Shown: positions 53,772-63,430, counted from the first letter of the stretch. The stretch is DNA of 64,000 bases from CAZIGM01 sp964538675 (GCA_964538675.1 CAZIGM010000002.1:16086-80085); one strand, 5' to 3'. Translations and numbers: made by a program. Notes: generated by a model not told the origin, from the letters alone.

Positions 53772-53815
53772 AATGTAAAATTATAGAATTGCAAATGTTT
53801 AGGAGGTATTTTTTT

Positions 53816-54019
53816 ATGCTAGAAGGTACAGTTAAATGGTTTAATGCTGATAAGGGTTATGGTTTTATTCAAGTAGAAGATGGAGATGATGTATTCGTTC
53901 ATTTTTCTGCAATTCAAAGTGAAGGATTCAAAGCTTTAAACGAAGCTGAAAAAGTTGAATTTGAAATAATTGATAGTGAACGCGGTCCACAAGCAACTAA
54001 TGTAAAGAAAATAGGATAA
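53816..54019 (+). CDS. cspA: Cold-shock protein, CspA family
   Basis: The 67-residue OB-fold nucleic-acid chaperone has RNP1 KGYGFIQV and RNP2 VFVHFSAI, and starts [17 protein letters not shown]. It binds single-stranded RNA and DNA. ATG 53816 follows AGGAGG; the nine extra residues of the longer frame (MQMFRRYFF) are the RBS region. A strong terminator follows, so it is monocistronic. Confidence 0.96.
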   Translation: MLEGTVKWFNADKGYGFIQVEDGDDVFVHFSAIQSEGFKALNEAEKVEFEIIDSERGPQATNVKKIG

Positions 54020-54028
54020 TTTTAAATG

Positions 54029-54063
54029 AAAAAGTCTCAAAGAAATATTTGAGACTTTTTTTT
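54029..54063. terminator. Bidirectional terminator between cspA and the SPFH gene
   Basis: AAAAAGTCTCAA and TTGAGACTTTTT form a 12-bp stem with T-runs on both strands. Confidence 0.85.
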
Positions 54064-54094
54064 GATTTCAAAAAGATTTCTGCATTAATAATTA

Positions 54095-54949
54095 TTAATA
54101 ATCATCACTACCTGTATTAATAATTGGTTGAGCACCTCTGTCTGATACAATGGCAACCATTAGATTATTTATCATTTGAACTTTTCTTTCCTCATTTAAT
54201 TTAATTACATCGTCTTGTTCTAATCGTTCAATAGCCATCTGTGCCATTCCTACAGCTCCTTCAACAATCATTTGTCTTGCTGCAATAATAGCAGATGCTT
54301 GCTGACGCTGTAACATTGCACTAGCAATTTCTGTTGAATATGCAAGATGAGTTAATCTAGCTTCAATAACTAACACTCCAGCCATATCTAACCTTTCCTG
54401 CAATTCTCTTGACAGTTCACCTGCTACTTCAGCAGCATTTCCTCTTAAGGACAAAACATCATCAACAAAATTATCGTAAGGATATTTTGTAGCAACATGT
54501 CTAAGAGCTGTTTCACTTTGAATTTCTACAAATTCTTCGTAATCATCAACATCAAATGTGGCTTTAGCCGAATCTACAACTTTAAAAACAACTACTGCAG
54601 CAATTTCAATTGGATTACCTTCTACATCATTTACTTTTAACTTAGAACTATTAAAATTTCTAACTCTTAAAGATACCTTTTTCCTTTGAGTAAAAGGAAC
54701 GGTCATATACAAGCCGCTATCTCTAATAACACCTATATATTTTCCGAAGAATACGACAACACCTGCTTGATTAGGTTGAATGATCGTTAAACCGCTAAAT
54801 AAGATTAATCCAAGGATTACAACTATAATACCTACTATTACCGATTGGGGTGTTTGCAAAAAAACTAAATATAATCCCAAGAAAATAATTACTAGAGATA
54901 GAAGAATCCCTAAAAAGCCATTAGTTCTCCAAACTTTTCGCTCTTCCAT
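54095..54949 (-). CDS. SPFH/band 7 (stomatin-like) membrane protein
   Basis: About 284 residues. The N-terminus has two hydrophobic segments (GILLSLVIIFLGLYLVFLQ and VIVGIIVVILGLILFSGLTI), followed by the band 7 domain: IQPNQAGVVVFFGKYIGVI, DSGLYMTVPF, VEGNPIEIAAVVVFKVVDSA, and LSRELQERLDMAGVLVIEAR. It probably forms oligomeric membrane microdomains. ATG 54949 follows AAAGGAGG; the longer frame adds only the RBS region. Confidence 0.9.
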   Translation of the reverse strand: MEERKVWRTNGFLGILLSLVIIFLGLYLVFLQTPQSVIVGIIVVILGLILFSGLTIIQPNQAGVVVFFGKYIGVIRDSGLYMTVPFTQRKKVSLRVRNFNSSKLKVNDVEGNPIEIAAVVVFKVVDSAKATFDVDDYEEFVEIQSETALRHVATKYPYDNFVDDVLSLRGNAAEVAGELSRELQERLDMAGVLVIEARLTHLAYSTEIASAMLQRQQASAIIAARQMIVEGAVGMAQMAIERLEQDDVIKLNEERKVQMINNLMVAIVSDRGAQPIINTGSDDY

Positions 54950-55093
54950 AAAAATTCCTCCTTTAGTATTCATTTATAATATTATTATTATCATAATTAA
55001 TATTAAATGTACATTTTTTGTTTAAGTTATTTGTATTATAATATGTATGTGTTATCATTATTATGGTCAGTAAACGAAATAAGGGTGATATTG

Positions 55094-56653
55094 ATGAAAA
55101 ACAATAAATTCTATGATGTTATTATTGTTGGAGCTGGACCAGCTGGAATATATGCAAGTTATGAATTAAGTAAAATTAGCCCTTCGTTAAAGATATTGCT
55201 TATAGATAAAGGGCAAGACATATCTAAACGTTCTTGTCCAATTAGCAAGGGAGTATTAACAGAATGTCCTACTAATAAAAAATATGAGTATAAAAGTTGC
55301 TACCCTACTTGTGCCTTAACTGGGGGATGGGGAGGTTCCGGCGCTTTTTCAGATGGGAAATTCAATATAACTACTGATTTTGGTGGATGGATGAGTGAAT
55401 ATGTTGATACGGAGAAATTATTAGAATTAATTGAATACGTTGATCAAATTAATCTTGATTTAGGAGCTACAAAAGAAATACATGGAAGTCTTGAAATACA
55501 CGAATCCATAAGTAAACTTGAAGAAGAAATTGATACCCTCGAGTTATTATTAAGCGAGAAACCTACATCAGAAATAAAAATGAAATTAAAAGAATTAAGA
55601 AAAAACCTTCACTCTTTAAACAAAATATATGATATAGAACAACGTGCCACATCTGTAAGCATGAAACTTTTGAAGGCTAAAGTTCGTCATTTAGGAACAG
55701 ATGAAAATCAGAAATTACTGATTAAAATGTACGATTATTTAAAAGATAAAGTTGAAATTAGTCTATGTACTAAAGTAAAGGATATACTTGTTGAAAACAA
55801 ACAAAATAAAGGTATTATTCTTGAAAATAATGATTACCTATACGCTAATTATGTATATATTGCACCAGGGAGAGATGGTTGTGAATGGCTATCTAATATT
55901 TTAACCAAGCAAGGTCTTTCTTTGAAAAATAATCAAGTAGATATAGGAGTACGTGTAGAAATTCCTAATACAGTTATGTCGGACATAAACGAATATCTTT
56001 ATGAAGCAAAATTAATATATGATGCACCTACTTATAATAATACCGTGCGTACCTTTTGTTCTAATCCTTCTGGTCGTGTAGTAATTGAAAACTATAGTGG
56101 TATAATGACTGTTAATGGTCATGCTTATAAGAATGATGTAAAAAAACAATTTAATACAAACTTAGCACTATTAGTCTCGCACAATTTTACTGAACCATTT
56201 AATGAACCAATTCAGTATGCAAAATATATATCAAAATTAGCAAACATGTTAAGCAATAATAATGTAATCATTCAACGATATGGAGATTTAAGAAAAGGAA
56301 GACGTTCTACTGAAAAGAGAATTAAAAAAGGCTTTATAGAACCTACTTTAAAAACAGCTGTTCCAGGAGATTTAGCTTTGGTACTTCCTCACCGAACAAT
56401 TACATGCATAATCGAAATGATTGAAGCACTTGATAAAATATCACCTGGTTTTGCAAGTGAACATACCTTATTGTATGGTGTAGAAGCAAAATTTTATTCT
56501 GCTAAACCCCAATTAAGCAATACCTTTGAAACAAATATAGAAGGTTTGTATGTAGGTGGAGATGGCGCAGGTGTTACACGTGGATTAGCTCAAGCTAGTG
56601 CATGTGGAATTGTGGTAGCAAGAGACATAGCGCACAAAGTTACTCATATATGA
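55094..56653 (+). CDS. FAD-dependent dehydrogenase of the COG2509 family
   Basis: A 519-residue flavoprotein. The FAD-binding Rossmann motif is VIIVGAGPAGIYASYELSK at the N-terminus. GGWGGSGAFSDGKFN and IAPGRDGCEWL are typical of the uncharacterised COG2509 group. The C-terminal NIEGLYVGGDGAGVTRGLAQ closes the FAD site. A Cys-rich segment (SCYPTCAL) follows the first third. No partner is known. ATG 55094 follows AAGGGTG; the longer frame begins with a hydrophobic stretch that lies in the promoter region. Confidence 0.88.
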   Translation: MKNNKFYDVIIVGAGPAGIYASYELSKISPSLKILLIDKGQDISKRSCPISKGVLTECPTNKKYEYKSCYPTCALTGGWGGSGAFSDGKFNITTDFGGWMSEYVDTEKLLELIEYVDQINLDLGATKEIHGSLEIHESISKLEEEIDTLELLLSEKPTSEIKMKLKELRKNLHSLNKIYDIEQRATSVSMKLLKAKVRHLGTDENQKLLIKMYDYLKDKVEISLCTKVKDILVENKQNKGIILENNDYLYANYVYIAPGRDGCEWLSNILTKQGLSLKNNQVDIGVRVEIPNTVMSDINEYLYEAKLIYDAPTYNNTVRTFCSNPSGRVVIENYSGIMTVNGHAYKNDVKKQFNTNLALLVSHNFTEPFNEPIQYAKYISKLANMLSNNNVIIQRYGDLRKGRRSTEKRIKKGFIEPTLKTAVPGDLALVLPHRTITCIIEMIEALDKISPGFASEHTLLYGVEAKFYSAKPQLSNTFETNIEGLYVGGDGAGVTRGLAQASACGIVVARDIAHKVTHI

Positions 56654-56761
56654 CGATTACACTTGACATCTAGGTACAAAACAATATAATAATAAATCAA
56701 ATATTATTTAGTCTTAAAGGTTTTGTTATAAATTTTTATTTATTCATAGGGAGTGTAAACA

Positions 56762-58204
56762 TTGGAAGAAAAGAAATTTGTTAAAGAAATTCAAAACATG
56801 GAAGAAAATTATTCTCGCTGGTATCTTGACATTGTAAAAAAAGCCGACCTTATGGATTACGGACCTGTAAAAGGAACTATAATCTTCAAGCCATATGGTT
56901 ATGCAATTTGGGAAAACATTCAAAAGGACTTGGACAGACGATTTAAAGAAACTGGTCATGAAAATGCTTATTTTCCTTTATTAATACCTGAATCATATTT
57001 GCAAAAGGAAATGAACCATGTAGAAGGTTTTGCACCTGAGGTTGCTTGGGTAACACAAGGAGGACATGATGTATTAGAAGAACGTCTAGTTATTCGACCT
57101 ACATCTGAAACCATCATTTGTTCTATGATGAGTCAATGGATTCAATCATACCGTGATTTGCCTTTAAAATTAAATCAATGGGCTAATGTTATGCGTTGGG
57201 AAAAATCAACAAAGCCATTTCTTAGAACTTCCGAATTTTTGTGGCAAGAAGGTCATACCGCTCATTCTACTGATGAAGAAGCTGAAGAAGAAACTTTAAC
57301 AATGCTTAATGTTTATAAATCTTTTGCTGAAGAAATTCTCGCAATGCCAGTTATAACTGGTAAAAAGACCGAAAATGAAAAATTTGCTGGTGCGGTACAT
57401 ACATATAGTATAGAGGCTTTAATGAGTGATGGAAAAGCGCTACAAGCAGGTACTTCACATAATCTTGGACAAAATTTTTCAAAGGTATTTGATATCCAAT
57501 ATTCTGATCAAAATAACAAATTACAATATGTCTATCAAACCTCTTGGGGTGTCTCAACTCGTTTAATCGGTGGTTTAATTATGACTCACAGTGATGATAG
57601 AGGTCTTGCTTTACCACCAAAAATCGCACCAATACAAGTAATTATTATTCCTATCTTACGGAACAATAAAGAGCTTGTATTATCTAAAACAAAAGAGATA
57701 TCAAATCAATTAAAACAACTTGGTATAAGAACAAAAATTGATGATCGTGAAGAAATGAGCCCAGGTTGGAAGTTTAATGAATATGAAATGCGTGGAGTAC
57801 CAATTCGAATTGAACTTGGTCCAAAAGACATAGAAAAAGATCAATTTGTATTAGCAAGAAGAGATACTGGTGATAAAGAATTTCTGCCACTAGCTCAATT
57901 AACTAATATTATCCCTAATAAGTTAGATGAAATCCAGTTTAATATGTTTAATAAAGCTAAACAATTTATGGACTCCCATACTTTTGAAGCTGAAAATATC
58001 GAGAAAATAAAAGAGCAATTATTAGATAGTAAAGGCTTTATCTATAGCTGGTGGTGTGATGACATCACTTGTTTAGAGAAAATAAAAGAAGAAGCTGGAG
58101 TTACAGCTAGAGTTATTCCTTTTGAGCAACGTGAAGGACAAGGAAAATGTGTTTGTTGTGGAAAAGATAGTAATACTACTATAGTATTAGCAAGATCCTA
58201 TTAA
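56762..58204 (+). CDS. proS: Prolyl-tRNA synthetase (archaeal/eukaryote-type, ProS type 3)
   Basis: The 480-residue class II synthetase charges tRNA-Pro. Motif 1 region is KGTIIFKPYGYAIWE, motif 2 is MRWEKSTKPFLRTSEFLWQE, and motif 3 is GGLIMTHSDDRGLALPPK. A C-terminal zinc-binding-like end (WCDDITCLEKIKEE, GKCVCCGKDS, ending in Tyr) is typical of the type without the bacterial INS domain. Start is TTG 56762 after GGGAGTG; no ATG is placed well. Some Firmicutes carry this type instead of the bacterial one. Confidence 0.93.
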   Translation: MEEKKFVKEIQNMEENYSRWYLDIVKKADLMDYGPVKGTIIFKPYGYAIWENIQKDLDRRFKETGHENAYFPLLIPESYLQKEMNHVEGFAPEVAWVTQGGHDVLEERLVIRPTSETIICSMMSQWIQSYRDLPLKLNQWANVMRWEKSTKPFLRTSEFLWQEGHTAHSTDEEAEEETLTMLNVYKSFAEEILAMPVITGKKTENEKFAGAVHTYSIEALMSDGKALQAGTSHNLGQNFSKVFDIQYSDQNNKLQYVYQTSWGVSTRLIGGLIMTHSDDRGLALPPKIAPIQVIIIPILRNNKELVLSKTKEISNQLKQLGIRTKIDDREEMSPGWKFNEYEMRGVPIRIELGPKDIEKDQFVLARRDTGDKEFLPLAQLTNIIPNKLDEIQFNMFNKAKQFMDSHTFEAENIEKIKEQLLDSKGFIYSWWCDDITCLEKIKEEAGVTARVIPFEQREGQGKCVCCGKDSNTTIVLARSY

Positions 58205-58222
58205 AATCAACCTTTACTACTG

Positions 58223-58266
58223 TACCCTATAGGAAAGACACTATAGTCTGCCTAAAGGGTATTTTT
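58223..58266 (+). terminator. Terminator-like structure after proS
   Basis: TACCCTATAGG pairs with CCTAAAGGGTA (one mismatch), followed by TTTTT. Confidence 0.65.
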
Positions 58267-58464
58267 ATCCAAATATGATAAAAACTCCACTTACACACAA
58301 AGTGAGCAAGTGGAAGAGAATGAATATAGGATAAGTTTCTCTAGAATTCAGATGGAGTTAAAGAAAATTTGATATACGCAAGTTTAAACGTTGCGTAAGT
58401 CTTAGTTGCCCTTATGCCTTTAGGTGAAAAACTCCATCTGAATAAAGTTCAGCTTTATCCAAAT
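58267..58464. repeat. Dispersed repeat family A, reverse-oriented copy
   Basis: It contains GCAAGTGGAAGAGAATGAAT and ATAGGATAAG (the reverse complement of family A's interior), GAATTCAGATGGAGTT, an inverted pair GCAAGTTTAAACGTTGC, and at the right end CTCCATCTGAATAAAG plus AGCTTTATCC. It occupies most of the gap between proS and nadB. Confidence 0.7.
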
Positions 58465-58514
58465 AAAAAGACCGTAAATCCTAAATAGATTTACGGCACA
58501 TAAAAAAATAAACT

Positions 58515-58537
58515 CTCACCAAACATTGTTTGGTGAG
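58515..58537. repeat. Perfect short palindrome
   Basis: CTCACCAAAC and GTTTGGTGAG flank a three-base loop. A second hairpin, CCGTAAATC/GATTTACGG, lies at about 58,474-58,497. Neither has a clear T-run, so their role is unclear. Confidence 0.5.
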
Positions 58538-58743
58538 TTAATAATAACATTCTAAACGCTTCTTGTGAATATCTTTTTTAAAAATAATTGCATTTTTTTT
58601 TAAATTTCAAATATTTGTAACTTTTAAAGTCAATATAACATAATAATACCAAGGTTTTAAGAAGACTTTATCGATTAAAAAAAATATTTGAAAATATCCC
58701 TAATAATTCCTAAACTATTGTGTTATTATATGTTTTATGTAAA

Positions 58744-58765
58744 TATAGGTGTATATACACCTATA
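58744..58765. promoter_or_regulatory. Perfect 22-bp palindrome ahead of nadB, probable NiaR operator
   Basis: TATAGGTGTATATACACCTA followed by TA reads the same on both strands. It lies about 30 bases upstream of the nadB start and downstream of a TTGTGT-like -35. NAD biosynthesis genes in Firmicutes are commonly repressed by NiaR through GGTGT/ACACC palindromes, which this resembles. Identity of the regulator is inferred. Confidence 0.65.
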
Positions 58766-58793
58766 CCTATATAGCTTCAAAGGGGGCTAAAGA

Positions 58794-60329
58794 ATGAATA
58801 CTTATAAAGCCGACGTCATAATTATCGGTGGTGGAATCGCTGGATTAGTTATTGCCGAATTATTATCTCATAAAAAAAATGTTATATTAATTTCTAAAGA
58901 AAATATTGAAAATAGTAATTCGTTCTTAGCTCAAGGTGGAATTGCTGCATCAATAGATAAAAATGATAATTGGGAAAAACACTTTTATGATACTATTACT
59001 GCTGGGAATAAGCATAATAACGAAAAAACAACTATGGAATTAGTAAAAAATGCACCAAAGGCTATAGAACAATTAATTAACCTTGGAGTCTCATTTGACC
59101 GAGACGAAGACAATAATTTTCAGTTAGGTAGAGAAGGCGGGCATAACAAACGTAGAATTATTCATGCGGGCGGAGATTCCACAGGTAAAAAAATAACTGA
59201 ATGTCTAATCGCAGCCATTGGGAATGTCATTACTGTTCATTCTCACGTAATGGTATATGATTTGTTAATAAATGAAGGGAATTGTGTAGGGGTAATCGCA
59301 AAAAACATTAATAATGAAAATATAATCTACGAAGCCCAACATACAATTCTCGCAACAGGTGGTATAGGTAAATTATATTCTGTGACTTCAAATGATCCTT
59401 CAATTACTGGTGATGGAATTGCCATGGCCTATCGAGCTGGCGCTGAACTTGTTGACTTAGAATTCGTTCAATTTCATCCAACTATGCTTGTTACAGAAAA
59501 CAACCCCTCTGTATTAATCTCTGAAGCTGTACGTGGAGAAGGAGCAAGGCTTATAAATCAAAATGGCAAATACATAATGGAAGATATTCATCCACTAGCA
59601 GATTTGGCTCCTAGAGATATTGTAGCTAGACAAGTTCATTATGCTTTACAAAGAGGCGAAAAAGTGTTCCTTGATATTTCTATGATAAATAATTTTAGAA
59701 ACCGTTTCCCTTCTATTAGTCGACTGTGTGATGAGAATGAAATAGATATAAATAAAAAAATACTGCCCGTATCCCCTGGCGCGCACTTTATAATGGGTGG
59801 AGTTAAGACAAATATTAATGGAGAGACTTCACTGCCAGGACTATATGCTGTTGGAGAAGTTTCATGTAGTGGTGTTCATGGTGCTAATCGTTTAGCAAGC
59901 AATTCTTTATTAGAGGGACTTATATTTGCCGAAAAATTAGCTGTTTTTATACTAGAGCAACCTGAGATACAAACTAGCATAAAACTATCTCCAACTAAAA
60001 GATTGAATACTATTCTTCCTGAGATTAATGAAATACAAAATATTATGTCAAAACACGTTGGAATAATTCGTAGTAACAATAATCTTATATATGCAAAAAA
60101 TTGGTTTGAGCAATACCAAGACCTTATAAAGACTGACAAAATATTTTTAGATGTTACCATGAGCGAAAAAACCAAATTAAATATGATTACTGCCGGCTGG
60201 CTTATCACAACTTCAGCACTTATGAGAACTGAAAGTAGAGGCAGCCATTATCGCAAAGATTATCCGAAAAACGATAATAACCAATGGTTAAAGCATTACA
60301 TTGTTAGAAGGAGAGAAAATGATGAATGA
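58794..60329 (+). CDS. nadB: L-aspartate oxidase
   Basis: The 511-residue FAD enzyme oxidises L-aspartate to iminoaspartate, the first step of de novo NAD synthesis. The FAD fold is VIIIGGGIAGLVIAELLS. Family motifs are NSFLAQGGIAASID, GREGGHNKRRIIHAGGDSTG, EAVRGEGARLIN, LAPRDIVARQV and EVSCSGVHGANRLASNSLLE. In anaerobes fumarate is the likely acceptor. ATG 58794 follows AAAGGGGG. It is the first gene of nadBCA, behind a probable NiaR operator. Confidence 0.95.
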   Translation: MNTYKADVIIIGGGIAGLVIAELLSHKKNVILISKENIENSNSFLAQGGIAASIDKNDNWEKHFYDTITAGNKHNNEKTTMELVKNAPKAIEQLINLGVSFDRDEDNNFQLGREGGHNKRRIIHAGGDSTGKKITECLIAAIGNVITVHSHVMVYDLLINEGNCVGVIAKNINNENIIYEAQHTILATGGIGKLYSVTSNDPSITGDGIAMAYRAGAELVDLEFVQFHPTMLVTENNPSVLISEAVRGEGARLINQNGKYIMEDIHPLADLAPRDIVARQVHYALQRGEKVFLDISMINNFRNRFPSISRLCDENEIDINKKILPVSPGAHFIMGGVKTNINGETSLPGLYAVGEVSCSGVHGANRLASNSLLEGLIFAEKLAVFILEQPEIQTSIKLSPTKRLNTILPEINEIQNIMSKHVGIIRSNNNLIYAKNWFEQYQDLIKTDKIFLDVTMSEKTKLNMITAGWLITTSALMRTESRGSHYRKDYPKNDNNQWLKHYIVRRRENDE

Positions 60330-61176
60330 TATTAAATTAAAAATATTACTTCAACAATTTTTTAATGAAGATATAGGAGATAAAGATATTACCAGCGAAA
60401 CTATTTTTTCTTCTAATGATGAGGGAATAGGTCAATTTCTTATGAAAGAAAACGGGATAATCGCCGGGCTTCAAATAATTGAAACTGGTTATTCATTATT
60501 AGATTCCTCTATCAACGTTGAATTTCACGTAAAAGATGGTGATAAAGTAATAGCTGGTGACATTTTAGCAACTGTTACTGGACCTATAATCCCACTTTTA
60601 AGTGGCGAAAGAGTGATTCTTAATTTAGTACAAAGAATGTCTGCTATAGCTACAAACACTAGAAAAATTACTGATTTATTAGCAGATTCTCATACAAAGA
60701 TTTGCGATACTAGAAAAACAACACCAGGTCTAAGAATGTTAGAGAAATATGCTGTTCGTTGTGGGGGTGGTTTTAATCATCGATTTGGATTATATGATGG
60801 AATCTTGATTAAAGATAATCATATTGCCTATTCTGGCAACATTACAAAAGCTATTAATAGAGCTAAAGAACAATTGGGTCATATGGTGAAAATCGAAGTA
60901 GAAACGGAAACGGAAAAAGAAGTTATTGAAGCTGTTAATGCCGGAGCAGATATAATCCTATTAGATAATTGTACCCCTGAAGAAGTGAAAAAATATTGTG
61001 CAATTATTCCTAGTAATATTATTACTGAAGTATCTGGTGGCATTAATATGGATAATATTACAAATTACCGTCATACTGGAGTTGATTATATTTCTCTTGG
61101 AATGTTAACACACTCTGTTAAGGCATTAGATATTACTTTTAATATTCATGGAGGAAGAAAGTATGAAAAGAGTTGA
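60319..61176 (+). CDS. nadC: Quinolinate phosphoribosyltransferase (nicotinate-nucleotide pyrophosphorylase)
   Basis: 285 residues. The enzyme converts quinolinate and PRPP to nicotinate mononucleotide. Motifs are FFNEDIGDKDITSETIF near the N-terminus, LSGERVILNLVQRMSAIAT, CDTRKTTPGLRMLEKYAVRC, HRFGLYDGILIKDNHI and VEVETETEKE. Start ATG 60319 follows AAGGAGAG and overlaps the end of nadB by 11 bases, so translation is coupled. Confidence 0.95.
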   Translation: MMNDIKLKILLQQFFNEDIGDKDITSETIFSSNDEGIGQFLMKENGIIAGLQIIETGYSLLDSSINVEFHVKDGDKVIAGDILATVTGPIIPLLSGERVILNLVQRMSAIATNTRKITDLLADSHTKICDTRKTTPGLRMLEKYAVRCGGGFNHRFGLYDGILIKDNHIAYSGNITKAINRAKEQLGHMVKIEVETETEKEVIEAVNAGADIILLDNCTPEEVKKYCAIIPSNIITEVSGGINMDNITNYRHTGVDYISLGMLTHSVKALDITFNIHGGRKYEKS

Positions 61177-62221
61177 TTTAAATACCAAACAAATGGAAAA
61201 TCGCATACATGAACTTAAATTGAAGTTTGGTGAATCTTTATATATACCTGCTCATCACTATCAAAAGGATGAAATCATCCAATTCGCTGATAATATAGGA
61301 GATTCTTTACAATTAGCAGAATTGGCAGCGAAAAATAAAAAAGCACAATATATCGTTTTTTGTGGTGTGCATTTTATGGCTGAAACAGCAGATATTTTAA
61401 CTGAACCATTTCAAACTGTTCTTTTACCTGATCTAGATGCCGGTTGCTCTATGGCTGATATGGCCAATCTAGAGCAAGCAGAAAAAGCATGGAATTACTT
61501 ACTTAAAAACTTAGGGAATTCAATTATACCAATAACCTATGTTAATTCATCTGCTGCAATTAAAGCCTTTGTTGGCAAAAACGGTGGATCAACAGTCACT
61601 TCATCAAACTCAGAAAAAATACTGACATGGGCATTTAAACAAAAGGAAAGAGTATTATTTTTACCCGATCAACATTTAGGGAAAAATACAGCATATTCGA
61701 TGGGTATTAAACTTGATGAGATGGCAATATGGAACCCGGAAACTGAATGCCTAGAGTATAATGGATCTATAGATAAAATTAAGATTATTTTATGGAAAGG
61801 ATATTGTTCAGTACACCAAAAATTTACCGTTAAGAATATTGAAGAGGCAAGACTGGATATTGATAGAAAAATCATTGTTCATCCAGAGTGTGAGTATGAT
61901 GTTGTTCAATTATCTGATTACAATGGTTCTACAAATAAAATTATTAAAACAGTTGAAAACTCTGCTAAAGGAAGTAAATGGGCAATAGGAACAGAAGCTA
62001 ATTTAGTAAACCGCCTAATTAGAAATAACCCTGATATAGATATAATTTCTTTAAATAGGCAGGAAAGCTATTGTTCAACAATGAATCAAATCACTTTACT
62101 TTCTTTATTCAGATTATTAGAAAATTTGGCAAATAATAATATTGTACAACAAATTACTGTTAATCAAGATATATCAAAAAATGCTCTTTTATCTTTAAAT
62201 CGTATGTTATCGATTAAATAA
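61163..62221 (+). CDS. nadA: Quinolinate synthase (4Fe-4S)
   Basis: A 352-residue protein. NadA condenses iminoaspartate with dihydroxyacetone phosphate to quinolinate. It carries an oxygen-sensitive [4Fe-4S] cluster whose ligands should be Cys in FCGVHFMAETADIL, HPECEYDVVQ and RQESYCSTMNQI. PAHHYQKDEI and LPDLDAGCSMADM are further family motifs. ATG 61163 follows GGAGGAAG and overlaps nadC by 14 bases. It completes the nadBCA pathway. Confidence 0.95.
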   Translation: MKRVDLNTKQMENRIHELKLKFGESLYIPAHHYQKDEIIQFADNIGDSLQLAELAAKNKKAQYIVFCGVHFMAETADILTEPFQTVLLPDLDAGCSMADMANLEQAEKAWNYLLKNLGNSIIPITYVNSSAAIKAFVGKNGGSTVTSSNSEKILTWAFKQKERVLFLPDQHLGKNTAYSMGIKLDEMAIWNPETECLEYNGSIDKIKIILWKGYCSVHQKFTVKNIEEARLDIDRKIIVHPECEYDVVQLSDYNGSTNKIIKTVENSAKGSKWAIGTEANLVNRLIRNNPDIDIISLNRQESYCSTMNQITLLSLFRLLENLANNNIVQQITVNQDISKNALLSLNRMLSIK

Positions 62222-62344
62222 AAAATTTACCAGAGTTATAAAAAATATTGCTATTATGAAATATTTTAGAGATAATTAAAACATTGGTTTACAAACTAGT
62301 GTTTTTTTTAGATTAGTTTTCATAAATAGGGAGATAGAATATAT

Positions 62345-63289
62345 ATGAAAAAAAGTATCATTGCAGATTTTATGCTTTTGATGGTAGCTTTTGTATGGGG
62401 TACAACTTTTATCGCTGTACAAAACGCTATCGATCTTCTACCACCACATAGCTTTAATGCAATTCGCTTTTTAACTGCTTCAATTTTAATATTAGTTCTA
62501 ACTATTCTCTTTGATAAAAAGAGCTTATTTAACATAACCAAGGAAATTTGGATTGCTGGTTCTTTACTAGGATTATTTCTTTTCTTCGGATATGCATTCC
62601 AAACTCTTGGTTTATTATACACATCTGCTTCCAAAGCTGGATTTATTACTGGCCTTAATGTTGTATTAGTACCTATCTTTTCAACTATTTTTCTAAAGCT
62701 AAAGCCTAAAATAACTTCTGTTTTAGGTGTTATTTTAGCTGCTATTGGACTATATGTTATGACTATGATTGGTAATTCAAGTTATTCATTCGGTGATTTT
62801 TTAGTATTCTTATGCGCAATATTTTTTGCTCTGCAAATCGTAACTACTGGAAAGTATGCACCTAAATATTCTGCATTTGTTTTAGCGTGGATTCAAATAT
62901 CTGTAGTAGGTATTTTAAGTTTGTTTTCAGCTTTAATTTTTGAAGATATTAGCTGTTTAACTGATCCTAACGTTTTACTAAATACTGATGTTTTAATTGC
63001 CTTACTCATTACGTCAATATTTGCTACTGCTTTAGCTTTTTTAGCTCAAACAACATTTCAAAAACATTCAACACCTACAAAGGTAGCAATAATCTTTGCA
63101 ATGGAGCCTGTTTTTGCAGCTATTACTTCCATTATTGTTCAAAAGGAAATGTTAAGTCTTAATGTAACTATTGGTGGATCATTAATCTTTATCGGAATGA
63201 TATTAGCTGAAATACCTCCTGATAAAATCACATCATTATTTAACCTGAAAAAAAATAAGGTGAATATAAATGAAAAAACACCCCTTTAA
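62345..63289 (+). CDS. EamA/DMT-family transporter
   Basis: A 314-residue protein with ten predicted membrane helices as two EamA repeats. The first starts ADFMLLMVAFVWGTTFIAVQ, with LYTSASKAGFITGLNVVLVP at its end. The second has FLVFLCAIFFALQIVTTGKY and AIIFAMEPVFAAITSIIVQK. Members export metabolites or amino acids; the substrate cannot be told. RBS GGGAGATAGAA precedes ATG 62345. A family B repeat begins just after the stop. Confidence 0.88.
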   Translation: MKKSIIADFMLLMVAFVWGTTFIAVQNAIDLLPPHSFNAIRFLTASILILVLTILFDKKSLFNITKEIWIAGSLLGLFLFFGYAFQTLGLLYTSASKAGFITGLNVVLVPIFSTIFLKLKPKITSVLGVILAAIGLYVMTMIGNSSYSFGDFLVFLCAIFFALQIVTTGKYAPKYSAFVLAWIQISVVGILSLFSALIFEDISCLTDPNVLLNTDVLIALLITSIFATALAFLAQTTFQKHSTPTKVAIIFAMEPVFAAITSIIVQKEMLSLNVTIGGSLIFIGMILAEIPPDKITSLFNLKKNKVNINEKTPL

Positions 63290-63309
63290 GAAGGTGTTCA
63301 GCCTGTTAT

Positions 63310-63430
63310 TAAGCTATAAAATATCCAATTTCTGCGTGCCTTAAACTAGAACATTTCTACGATCCTATCATTATGTATTAAAATACCCTATTTCTGCATT
63401 ACTTCCTAAATCTTCGGTACTCACTTCCTT
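63310..63430. repeat. Dispersed repeat family B, copy overlapping the 3' end of engB
   Basis: It contains CGTGCCTTAAACTAGAACAT (compare 36.64 kb), then TTAAAATACCCTATTTCTGC, ATTACTTCCTAAATCTTCGG and TACTCACTT, which match the copy at 36.57-36.61 kb in the same order. The last ~20 codons of engB lie inside it. Confidence 0.65.
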
